64,000 bases of DNA. It comes from Bog-473 sp963840435 (GTDB lineage Bacteria > Actinomycetota > Acidimicrobiia > Acidimicrobiales > RAAP-2). Positions within the stretch are counted from its first letter, which is position 1. Each line of letters opens with the position of its first letter. This document shows positions 16,862 through 23,856 of the stretch, piece by piece. The position numbers and the translations under genes are program-made. Below the pieces are notes generated by a model, which ran no database searches, was not told the origin of the DNA, and saw nothing but the letters and a program-made list of their open reading frames with translations. The stretch lies in NCBI GenBank assembly GCA_963840435.1, contig CAWIYY010000012.1:806001-870000 (forward strand), written 5' to 3'.

Positions 16862-17215
16862 GTGATGCCGGCGCCCGAGGAACCCGAGAGCCCCGCCGGA
16901 CCCGATGCGGTCCTGCGGGCGCTCGCGGATCCGCATCGTCGCCAGATCATCCGGCTCGTCCGCGACAGCGAGCTGCCCGCGGGGCAGATCGCCATCCATT
17001 TCTCCCTTACCCAACAGGCAGTGAGCCAGCACTTGACCGTCCTCAAGCGGGCCGGCCTTCTCGAGGAACGGCGCGACGGCACCCGGCGGCTCTACCGCTT
17101 CGACAGCGAATCCCTCGAGCCCGTGCGCGAGCTGCTCGCGGAGTTCTGGCCCGACGCCCTGGCCCGCCTCAAGCGGACTGTCGAGAGTGATCACCCGCAA
17201 GGAGGAGCGACATGA
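16862..17215 (+). CDS. ArsR-family winged-helix repressor
   Basis: 117-residue DNA-binding protein. LRALADPHRRQIIRLVRDSELPAGQIA, then SLTQQAVSQHLTVLKRAGLLEERRDG form the helix-turn-helix and wing of ArsR regulators. There is no Cys-rich metal site, so it is likely one of the non-metal ArsR proteins often paired with SRPBCC genes. GTG 16862 or ATG 16865 can start it. Its stop overlaps the start of the second SRPBCC gene (ATGA), so the two are translationally coupled. Its probable operator is the twin palindrome at 16316-16347. Confidence 0.88.
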   Translation: MMPAPEEPESPAGPDAVLRALADPHRRQIIRLVRDSELPAGQIAIHFSLTQQAVSQHLTVLKRAGLLEERRDGTRRLYRFDSESLEPVRELLAEFWPDALARLKRTVESDHPQGGAT

Positions 17216-17649
17216 CCACGCACCCCACGCCCCACACGCCGACGGCACCTGTCACGGCCAGCGTGCGCATCGCGGCGCCGCCCGACGTGGTGTTTCCGTA
17301 CTTCACCGATCCCCTTCTGGCCATGAAGTGGATTGCCCAGTCGGCCGACCTCGATGCCCGGCCGGGAGGTCTCTTCCACATCGTGGTGGACGGCAATCCC
17401 GCCCGAGGCACCTTCGTCGAGGTGGACCCGCCACGCCGGGTCGTCTTCACCTGGGGCATCGACGGGAACGAGAACCTGCCCCCGGGAACCAGCACGGTCG
17501 AGGTGGAGCTGGTCGTCGAAGGCGACGAGACCGTCGTCACCCTGACCCACCGCGATCTGCCCGAGGAGTACCGACCCTCGCATCAGTCGGGCTGGAGCGA
17601 GCACTTGGGCACGCTCGTCGGAGTGGTGACGAGCGGTTCGGCCGGCTGA
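17212..17649 (+). CDS. SRPBCC (AHSA1-like) domain protein
   Basis: 145-residue START-like protein. VTASVRIAAPPDVVFPYFTD and LLAMKWIAQSADLDARPGG are the family N-terminal blocks, and the end YRPSHQSGWSEHLGTLVGVV is the C-terminal helix. It is coupled to the ArsR gene by an ATGA overlap and forms the third gene of that operon. It is distinct from the first SRPBCC gene, so the two may work on related ligands or as partners. No catalytic residues can be assigned. Confidence 0.85.
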   Translation: MTTHPTPHTPTAPVTASVRIAAPPDVVFPYFTDPLLAMKWIAQSADLDARPGGLFHIVVDGNPARGTFVEVDPPRRVVFTWGIDGNENLPPGTSTVEVELVVEGDETVVTLTHRDLPEEYRPSHQSGWSEHLGTLVGVVTSGSAG

Positions 17650-17713
17650 GGTCCGGCCGCCGGGACGGTGGTGGGCGACCAGGGGCGGCGGCCTGCCCAG
17701 GGGATCCAGAAAC

Positions 17714-17727
17714 GAGAACGTGTTACA
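17714..17727. promoter_or_regulatory. KstR-like operator box 3
   Basis: GAGAACGTGTTACA matches TnnAACnnGTTnnA at 7 of 8 fixed bases (first base G). Its reverse complement, TGTAACACGTTCTC, is nearly identical to box 1. It lies 65 bases upstream of the igr-like operon start at 17792. Confidence 0.65.
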
Positions 17728-17791
17728 GTTTTTCCCCGGAGGCGGCCTTGACGCGCAGGGACCGCCGAAAGGTGCGCGAGGCTGCCCGACG

Positions 17792-18970
17792 ATGTTTCTC
17801 GAAGAGAGTTCTGAGCAGCGGCAACTGCGCACCGAGCTGCGCGCCTACTACGAGGCTCTGCTGTCCGACGAGGTGCGCTCCGGGCTGGTCGAGGACGGCG
17901 AGGGCGGCGACGCCTGGCGCGATGTCGTGCGCCGGATCGGCAAGGACGGCTGGCTCGGTATCGGGTGGCCGACCGAGTTCGGCGGCCAGGGACGCCCGGC
18001 CACCGACCAGTTCATCTTCTTCGACGAGACGCGGCGGGCGGGCGCGCCGTTCCCGTTCGTCACCATCAACACGGTCGGGCCGACGATCATGCGCTACGGC
18101 ACCGACGAGCAGAAGTCGTTCTTCCTCCCCAAGATCCTGGCCGGCGAGCTCAACTTCGCCATCGGCTACACCGAGCCCGAGGCCGGCACCGACCTGGCGT
18201 CGCTGCGCACCCGGGCCATGCGCGACGGCGACGAGTACGTCGTCAACGGGGCCAAGATCTTCACCTCGGGGGCCGACTCGGCGGACTACGTGTGGCTGGC
18301 CGTGCGCACCGATCCCGACGTGCCCAAGCACAAGGGCATCTCCATCCTGTGCGTGCCGACGTCGTCGCCCGGATTCGAGTGGTCCATCATCAACACCGTG
18401 GGCGGGCTGACCACGACGCAGACCTTCTACGACAACGTGCACGTGCCGGCGGCCAACCGGGTGGGCGAGGAGAACGAGGGCTGGCGCATGATCACGACCC
18501 AGCTCAACCACGAGCGGGTCGGGCTGGCGGCGTGGTCTGGCCTGTCCATCTCGCTCTACGAGCAGGTGGCGCGCTGGGCGGCCCAGCAGCAGACCGACGA
18601 CGGGCGCCTGCTCATCGATCAGGGTTGGGTCCAGATGGACCTGGCCAAGTGCAAGGCCGAGCTCGATGCCATGTGGCTGCTCAACTGGCGCATGGCGGTG
18701 CACGTGGCCGAGGGCGAGCTCACGGCGGCCGAGTCGTCGTCGATCAAGGTCTTCGGCACCGAGCGCACGCTCGACGTCTTCCGCCTCCTGGCCGGGATCA
18801 TCGGGGCGGCGGGCTATCTCACGCCGGGCTCGCCGGGTGCGTTGTTGCGTGGGCGCATCGAGTCGTCGGGACGCCAGGCCCAGATCAACACCTTCGGGGG
18901 CGGCGTCAACGAGGTCCAGCGCGAGATCGTGGCCACGGCGGGGCTCGGCATGACTCGGGGGTCGCGGTGA
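17792..18970 (+). CDS. chsE2: Acyl-CoA dehydrogenase, FadE29/ChsE2-like
   Basis: 392-residue alpha-type subunit of a heteromeric steroid acyl-CoA dehydrogenase. IGYTEPEAGTDLASLRTRAM, KHKGISILCVPT and INTFGGGVNEVQREIV follow M. tuberculosis FadE29 (ChsE2), which with FadE28 dehydrogenates the three-carbon side chain of C22 steroid CoA esters. Glu241 in LNHERVG is the likely catalytic base. ATG 17792 is the best start. It is the first gene of a four-frame operon in which every junction overlaps, with a KstR-like box in front. Confidence 0.88.
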   Translation: MFLEESSEQRQLRTELRAYYEALLSDEVRSGLVEDGEGGDAWRDVVRRIGKDGWLGIGWPTEFGGQGRPATDQFIFFDETRRAGAPFPFVTINTVGPTIMRYGTDEQKSFFLPKILAGELNFAIGYTEPEAGTDLASLRTRAMRDGDEYVVNGAKIFTSGADSADYVWLAVRTDPDVPKHKGISILCVPTSSPGFEWSIINTVGGLTTTQTFYDNVHVPAANRVGEENEGWRMITTQLNHERVGLAAWSGLSISLYEQVARWAAQQQTDDGRLLIDQGWVQMDLAKCKAELDAMWLLNWRMAVHVAEGELTAAESSSIKVFGTERTLDVFRLLAGIIGAAGYLTPGSPGALLRGRIESSGRQAQINTFGGGVNEVQREIVATAGLGMTRGSR

Positions 18971-20109
18971 GCGGCGGGCCCGAGGGCGGGAACGGAGGCG
19001 GGAGCGGGAGCGGGAGCGGGAGCAGGCGCCTCTCGGAGCTGGAGGGGTTGGCCGACCACTCCGTCGAGCTGGCGGCGCTCATCGGGCAGGTGTCGGGCAA
19101 GCCGAACCTGTCGTGGGACGCGGTGAACGTGCCGATGATCCGGCACTGGGTCGAGGCCATGGGTGACGAGAACCCGGTGTACCTGTCGGACGAGGCGGCC
19201 CAGGCGGCCGGGTACGACCAGCTGATCGCCCCGCCGTCGATGCTCCAGGCCTGGATCATGCGCGGGCTCAAGGCCTCCAATGACGTCGAGGCGGCCCGCG
19301 CCGAGGGGTCGTCCCAGGGCGACGGTCCGAGCGAGCGCATGATGGCGCTGCTCGACGACGAGGGGCTGACCTCGGTGGTGGCCACCAACTGCGAGCAGAC
19401 GTACATCCGCCCGCTGGTGGTGGGGGACCGTGTGCTGGTGCAGTCGGTGATCGAGGCGATCAGCGATCCCAAGCGGACGGCTCTTGGAACGGGGCGGTTC
19501 ATCACGACCCGGCTGGACTACGTGGCCGTGCCGGATGCGTCGGTGCCTGCTGCCGATGCGTGCGGCGACGCGGAGGTGCAGGCGCTCTTCGAGGCCGGCG
19601 AGCCGGTGGCGACCATGTACTTCCGCATCCTCAAGTTCCTGCCCCCGGTGAGGAAAGCAGAGCGGCCGGCGAGGCCGCGCCCGGCGCTGACCCAGGACAA
19701 CGCGTTCTGGTTCGAGGGGGCGCAGGCCCACCGGCTGCTCATTCAGCGCTGCGTGTCGTGCGGGACACTGCGCCATCCGCCGCTGCCGGCGTGCGCGGTC
19801 TGCGGCTCGCTCGAGTGGGACGTGGTCGAGTCGACCGGGAAGGGGACGCTCTACTCCTACGTGGTCGTGCACTACCCGCAGGTGCCGTCGTTCGAGTACC
19901 CGCTGCCCATCGGTCTGGTCGAGCTCGAGGAAGGCACACGGGTGGTGGCCGATCTCGGCGGCGTGACCCGGGACGAGATCGTGATCGGGATGGCGTTGCA
20001 GGCCGACTTCGTCGACTTCGACGACGACCTGTCGTTGCCGGTGTTCGTGCCGGCCGGTGCCGGTGCTGATGCCAGGGCCGGTGCGGGCCGGCTCGGGGGA
20101 GGGGCCTGA
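18967..20109 (+). CDS. chsH2: ChsH2-like MaoC/DUF35 hydratase subunit
   Basis: 380-residue protein with two domains: an N-terminal MaoC-like hot-dog region (about 25-225) and a C-terminal DUF35 unit with a zinc ribbon (Cys262, Cys265, Cys276, Cys279) and an OB-fold. This architecture matches ChsH2 (Rv3542c), whose MaoC domain pairs with ChsH1 for enoyl-CoA hydration and whose DUF35 domain binds the Ltp2 aldolase. GTG 18967 overlaps the stop of the FadE29-like gene. The first 18 residues are a Gly-Ser tract from a GGGAGC repeat and are unlikely to be folded. Confidence 0.88.
   Translation: MSGGPEGGNGGGSGSGSGSRRLSELEGLADHSVELAALIGQVSGKPNLSWDAVNVPMIRHWVEAMGDENPVYLSDEAAQAAGYDQLIAPPSMLQAWIMRGLKASNDVEAARAEGSSQGDGPSERMMALLDDEGLTSVVATNCEQTYIRPLVVGDRVLVQSVIEAISDPKRTALGTGRFITTRLDYVAVPDASVPAADACGDAEVQALFEAGEPVATMYFRILKFLPPVRKAERPARPRPALTQDNAFWFEGAQAHRLLIQRCVSCGTLRHPPLPACAVCGSLEWDVVESTGKGTLYSYVVVHYPQVPSFEYPLPIGLVELEEGTRVVADLGGVTRDEIVIGMALQADFVDFDDDLSLPVFVPAGAGADARAGAGRLGGGA
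18998..19024. repeat. GGGAGC hexamer repeat in the chsH2 N-terminus
   Basis: About four tandem copies of the hexamer GGGAGC encode a Gly-Ser run directly after the chsH2 start. The unit is a multiple of three, so copy-number change would keep the frame. Confidence 0.75.
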
Positions 20110-21254
20110 TGGACTTCGCATTGACCGAGGAGCAGCGTGCCGTCTCGGAGGCGGCCGAGGGCGTCTTCTCCGGCGGCCTGGCCGACCCAGAGCGCATCGC
20201 CATGGTGGAGTGCACCGAGGATCGCTTCGACCGCGAGCTCTGGCAGGCGCTGGCCGCGGCGGATCTGCTCGGCCTGTCGGTGCCCGAGGACCAGGGCGGC
20301 GGCGGGTTCGGGTTGATGGAGCTGTGCCTGCTGCTCGAGGCGCAGGGCAACGTCGTCGCCCCGGTGCCCTTGTGGTCGACGCTGGTGTTGGGGGCGTTGC
20401 CGGTGGCGCGCTTCGGGACGCCCGCCCAGAAGGCGGCCTGGCTGCCCGGCGTGGTGGCGGGTGACGTCGTGTTGACCGGAGCGCTGACCGGAAGTGCGCT
20501 CAGTCCGACCTCCTCGCCGGCCGTGCGGGCTGTGCCCGATGGTGGCGACGGTGGCTGGGTGTTCGAGGGCACCGAGCAGGCGGTGCCGCAGGCCCACCTG
20601 GCCGAGCGCATCGTCGTGCCCGCCGTGACCGAGGACGGCACGGTGGTGGTGGCCCTGGTCGATCCGAAGGCATCGGGAGTGACGCTCGAGCGGGCCGTCA
20701 CCACCAATCGTGAGATCCATCCGCACCTGCACCTTTCGGGCGCGCGGGTCGGCGCGGACGACGTCCTGGTCGGGCCCGACGCCGGGCGCTCGGCTCTCGA
20801 GTTCACGCTGATCGCCTCGACCGTTGCGCTCTGCGCCCTCCAGGTCGGGGTGTGCGAGTCGGCCCTGCGCCAGACCGCCGCCTACCTGAACGGCCGCAAC
20901 CAGTTCGGCCGGCCCCTGGCCACCTTCCAGGGGACCATGCTGCGGGCGGCCGATGCGGCCATCGACATCGAGGCCATGCGGGTCACGTGGCAGAACGCGG
21001 CCTGGCGCTTCGACACCGGACGCGACGCCGCCGACGCGGCGCGGGTGGCCAAGTGGCAAGCGGGGGAGCGCGGCCAGCGCTCGGTGCACGCCACCCAGCA
21101 CCTGCACGGTGGGATGGGGGCCGACATCACGTACCCCATCCATCGCTATTTCCTGTGGGGCAAGCAGATTGAGCTGATGCTCGGCGGCCCGAGCGTGCAG
21201 CTCTCCAAGCTCGGGGCCTCCATCGCCGAGCAGGCGCTGGCGGGTGGGTCGTGA
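20109..21254 (+). CDS. chsE1: Acyl-CoA dehydrogenase, FadE28/ChsE1-like
   Basis: 381-residue beta-type partner subunit. MDFALTEEQRAVSEAAEGVF, YLNGRNQFGRPLATFQGTML and QHLHGGMGADITYPIHRYFL are the family motifs. Its pairing with a FadE29-like gene in one operon matches the ChsE1-ChsE2 heterotetramer that oxidises 3-oxo-4-pregnene-20-carboxyl-CoA. It starts at ATG 20109, which shares a base with the chsH2 stop (TGATG). Relative to M. tuberculosis the order differs: here chsH2 sits between the two dehydrogenase genes. Confidence 0.87.
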   Translation: MDFALTEEQRAVSEAAEGVFSGGLADPERIAMVECTEDRFDRELWQALAAADLLGLSVPEDQGGGGFGLMELCLLLEAQGNVVAPVPLWSTLVLGALPVARFGTPAQKAAWLPGVVAGDVVLTGALTGSALSPTSSPAVRAVPDGGDGGWVFEGTEQAVPQAHLAERIVVPAVTEDGTVVVALVDPKASGVTLERAVTTNREIHPHLHLSGARVGADDVLVGPDAGRSALEFTLIASTVALCALQVGVCESALRQTAAYLNGRNQFGRPLATFQGTMLRAADAAIDIEAMRVTWQNAAWRFDTGRDAADAARVAKWQAGERGQRSVHATQHLHGGMGADITYPIHRYFLWGKQIELMLGGPSVQLSKLGASIAEQALAGGS

Positions 21255-22954
21255 CGGTGCCGGCGGGGCCGACCTACGAGGACGTGGCCGTGGGTGACGC
21301 GCTGCCGACTCTGGTGCTCCCCATCACCCGCACGCTGGTCGTGTCGGGCGCCATCGCCAGCCGCGACTACCAGGACGTGCACCACGACCAGGTGCTCGCC
21401 CAGTCCAGGGGCTCCAAGGACATCTTCATGAACATCCTGACCACCAACGGGCTGGTGGGTCGCTACGTCACCGACTGGTCGGGGCCCCGCAGCCGCTTGG
21501 CCTCCATCAACATCCGCCTGGGCGCGCCCAACCACCCGGACTGCACCATGACGTTGATCGGGTCGGTGACCGAGAAGGGGCCGCTGAGCGACGACGGCAC
21601 CACCGGCGCGGTCACCGTCTCCATCACGGGCGCCAACGACCTGGGCGACCACGTCACGGGCACCATCACGGTCATGCTGCCGGCAGCATCTGCGCTCGGG
21701 GCGTCGAAGTCGAAGGGGAAGTCGAAGTCGAAGGGGAAGTCGAAAGTCGAAGTCGAAGGGAAAGGGAGAGGCCTGATGGCGCACTCCTTCGCAGGACAGG
21801 TGGCCATCGCCGGGATCGGGGCGACCGAGTTTTCCAAGGCCTCGGGCCGCTCCGAGCTGCGCCTGGCCGTCGAGGCGGTGAGCCTGGCCCTCGAGGATGC
21901 GGGCATCGCGCCGGTCGAGGTGCAGGGCATGGTGAGCTTCAGCTCGGACACCAACCCCGACATCGACATCGCACGCAGCTTGGGCATCGGCGACCTCAGC
22001 TTCTTCAGCCGCATCCACTACGGCGGCGGCGCGGCGTGCGCCACCGTTCAGCAGGCTGCGTTGGCCGTCTCCTCGGGCGTGGCCGACGTGGTCGTCTGCT
22101 ACCGCGCCTTCAACGAGCGCTCCGGGAGCCGGTTCGGTGCCGGCGTGCAGGGGCGACCGCCGCTGCCCAACGCCGAGAACGCGCACATGGCCTCGTACCT
22201 CCCGGTCGGCCTGCTGACGCCCGCCTCCTGGGTGGCCATGGCGGCGCAGCGCTACCTGCACATGACCGGAGCGACCAGCGAGGACCTGGGCCGGGTGGCG
22301 GTGGCCGACCGGAAGCACGCGGCGACCAACCCCAACGCGTGGTTCTACGAGCAGCCGATCACGCTCGAGGAGCATCAAGCCAGCCGCTGGATCGTCGAGC
22401 CCTTGCACCTGCTCGATTGTTGCCAGGAGACTGACGGCGGGCAGGCGCTGGTCGTCACCTCGCTGGAGCGGGCTCGTGATCTGCCGGAGGCGCCGGCCGT
22501 GGTGCGGGCGGCGGCGCAGGGTTCGGGTGCCGGCCAGGACATGATGACCAGCTACTACCGCGACGACCTGCTCGGATTGCCCGAGATGTCCGTCGTGGCC
22601 CGCCAGCTCTGGGAGACATCGGGGCTCGGTCCGGCCGACATGCAGGCCGCCATCCTCTACGACCACTTCACCCCCTACGTGCTCTACCAGCTCGAGGAGT
22701 TGGGTTTCTGCGCCAAGGGCGAGGCCAAGGACTTCGTGCGCGACGGCCGGATCGAACTCGGCGGCGCGCTGCCCATCAACACCCACGGCGGCCAGCTGGG
22801 CGAGGCGTACCTGCACGGGATGAACGGGATCGCCGAGGGCGTGCGCCTCGTCCGCGGGACCTCGGTCAACCAGGTTCCCGACGTCGAGCACGTGGTGGTG
22901 ACTGCGGGCACCGGGGTGCCGACCAGCGGGTTGGTCCTCGGTATCGATCGCTGA
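21251..22954 (+). CDS. chsH1-ltp2: ChsH1-Ltp2 fused reading frame (enoyl-CoA hydratase subunit plus retro-aldolase)
   Basis: A single uninterrupted 567-codon frame. Residues 1-141 match ChsH1: SRDYQDVHHD carries the MaoC catalytic Asp39 and His44, then GSKDIFMNILTTNGLVGRYV. After a Lys/Gly/Ser-rich linker (about 147-175) residues 176-567 match the SCP2-thiolase-like aldolase Ltp2, with INTHGGQLGEAYLHG near the end. In M. tuberculosis these are separate, adjacent genes for hydration and retro-aldol removal of the last side-chain carbons as propionyl-CoA. It starts at ATG 21251 inside the chsE1 stop. The linker is repeat-encoded; an internal ltp2 start may also be used. Confidence 0.82.
   Translation: MTVPAGPTYEDVAVGDALPTLVLPITRTLVVSGAIASRDYQDVHHDQVLAQSRGSKDIFMNILTTNGLVGRYVTDWSGPRSRLASINIRLGAPNHPDCTMTLIGSVTEKGPLSDDGTTGAVTVSITGANDLGDHVTGTITVMLPAASALGASKSKGKSKSKGKSKVEVEGKGRGLMAHSFAGQVAIAGIGATEFSKASGRSELRLAVEAVSLALEDAGIAPVEVQGMVSFSSDTNPDIDIARSLGIGDLSFFSRIHYGGGAACATVQQAALAVSSGVADVVVCYRAFNERSGSRFGAGVQGRPPLPNAENAHMASYLPVGLLTPASWVAMAAQRYLHMTGATSEDLGRVAVADRKHAATNPNAWFYEQPITLEEHQASRWIVEPLHLLDCCQETDGGQALVVTSLERARDLPEAPAVVRAAAQGSGAGQDMMTSYYRDDLLGLPEMSVVARQLWETSGLGPADMQAAILYDHFTPYVLYQLEELGFCAKGEAKDFVRDGRIELGGALPINTHGGQLGEAYLHGMNGIAEGVRLVRGTSVNQVPDVEHVVVTAGTGVPTSGLVLGIDR
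21713..21770. repeat. GTCGAA/GGGGAA repeat tract joining chsH1 to ltp2
   Basis: A purine-rich tract built from GTCGAAGTCGAAGGGGAA-type units (about two 18-bp copies plus degenerate ones with a one-base irregularity) encodes the KSKGKSK linker between the ChsH1 and Ltp2 domains. Confidence 0.8.
21776..22954 (+). CDS. ltp2: Ltp2 aldolase portion with its own possible start
   Basis: Within the fused frame, ATG 21776 is preceded by AAGGGAGAGG, a good ribosome-binding site, and would give a 392-residue protein. That is close to the usual length of free-standing Ltp2 (about 386). The Ltp2 domain begins right here (VAIAGIGATEFSKASGRSEL). So the cell may make Ltp2 separately, as a fusion, or both. 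This entry describes the same DNA as the second half of the fused entry. Confidence 0.6.
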   Translation: MAHSFAGQVAIAGIGATEFSKASGRSELRLAVEAVSLALEDAGIAPVEVQGMVSFSSDTNPDIDIARSLGIGDLSFFSRIHYGGGAACATVQQAALAVSSGVADVVVCYRAFNERSGSRFGAGVQGRPPLPNAENAHMASYLPVGLLTPASWVAMAAQRYLHMTGATSEDLGRVAVADRKHAATNPNAWFYEQPITLEEHQASRWIVEPLHLLDCCQETDGGQALVVTSLERARDLPEAPAVVRAAAQGSGAGQDMMTSYYRDDLLGLPEMSVVARQLWETSGLGPADMQAAILYDHFTPYVLYQLEELGFCAKGEAKDFVRDGRIELGGALPINTHGGQLGEAYLHGMNGIAEGVRLVRGTSVNQVPDVEHVVVTAGTGVPTSGLVLGIDR

Positions 22955-23852
22955 GGCTGCGGCATCGCTTGCGGCGGGACGTTGTCCCGCCGCCGGCCGA
23001 TAGTGGGGCGGGCTCAGGTTGAGGACGTGGTGCTGGCACTGGCGCCCGCGCCCGGCCCGCGCTGCAGCCCGTCACGAGGCCGGTGATGCCGCCTGAGACG
23101 ACCTTGACCGGGCCGGCGCCCGGCGCGTACCAGACCGTGTTGGCCACCGACTTGGCCAGGGTGGGTTCGATGTCCCGGTCGAGTTCGCGACGCGCACTTT
23201 CCCGCGCGTCGGTGATGTCGAGCGAGTGCAAGGTCGAGCGGACGGCCAGCACGTCGTGATAGGTCCCGGCCGAGGTGTGGAGCAATGCCACCTTGGTGCC
23301 CGACTGTTCGAGGACGATGTTCATCTCCAGGGACGTGGCGTGCGGGGTGAGGACGGACTTGACCTGGGCCAGATCGCTCTGGGCCAGCGGCGCCGAGACG
23401 TGCGCTCGGGAGAGACCTGATCCGCCGGCCAGCAGCGTGTGCACACTCGGATAGACCGTGTTGCCGACGTCCCGGTAGGCCTGCCCGGCCATGAGGCCGG
23501 CGGAGGGGGCCGAGATCAGCTGCCCGCTCTTCGTGATGACGTAGTGGTTGGCGGCGTTGCTCGGCACGTTGGTGCCATTGACCTTCGTCGAGCTGCCCTC
23601 GTCGACGGTCACCTGCTGACCCTGCTTTGTCTTGGTGACCGTGGTCACGGTCAGGGTCTCGGTGCCGGTAGTCCCCGTCGTCAATGTCTCCTGGCAGGTC
23701 CAGCCGATCTTGAGCGGGAAGAAGTACGTCGTCCAGGTGGGTGAGCTGGTGGGCGTCGTGGCCGGCTTGTCCGCGGCGGAGGCTGGTGCCATCCCGAAAG
23801 CGAGCGCCGCCGTGAGCACGGCCGCGCCCACGGCGCTACGGGGATAGTTCAT
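22866..23852 (-). CDS. Secreted protein of unknown function, 3' end uncertain
   Basis: The start is ATG 23852, four bases after the fadD17 stop, so it is probably co-transcribed. A signal peptide is clear (MNYPRSAVGAAVLTAALAFG, cleavage near ASA-AD). The mature part is Thr/Ser-rich with no family recognised. The open frame runs to 22866, which overlaps ltp2 by 89 bases and passes through the terminator hairpin. From about 23050 the frame turns Arg/Pro-rich, while a neighbouring frame ends GASASTTSST with a stop at 23014. A one-base indel in the G/C run near 23040-23060 is therefore suspected, and the true end may be 23014. Confidence 0.6.
   Translation of the reverse strand: MNYPRSAVGAAVLTAALAFGMAPASAADKPATTPTSSPTWTTYFFPLKIGWTCQETLTTGTTGTETLTVTTVTKTKQGQQVTVDEGSSTKVNGTNVPSNAANHYVITKSGQLISAPSAGLMAGQAYRDVGNTVYPSVHTLLAGGSGLSRAHVSAPLAQSDLAQVKSVLTPHATSLEMNIVLEQSGTKVALLHTSAGTYHDVLAVRSTLHSLDITDARESARRELDRDIEPTLAKSVANTVWYAPGAGPVKVVSGGITGLVTGCSAGRARAPVPAPRPQPEPAPLSAGGGTTSRRKRCRSLSDRYRGPTRWSAPRCPQSPPRARRREPG
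22971..22993 (+). terminator. Strong hairpin terminator of the igr-like operon
   Basis: A perfect 10-bp stem GCGGCGGGAC/GTCCCGCCGC with a GTT loop starts 17 bases after the ltp2 stop. There is no U-tract, which is common in high-GC actinobacteria. It may act in both directions between the convergent genes. Confidence 0.7.
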
Positions 23853-23856
23853 CGGC

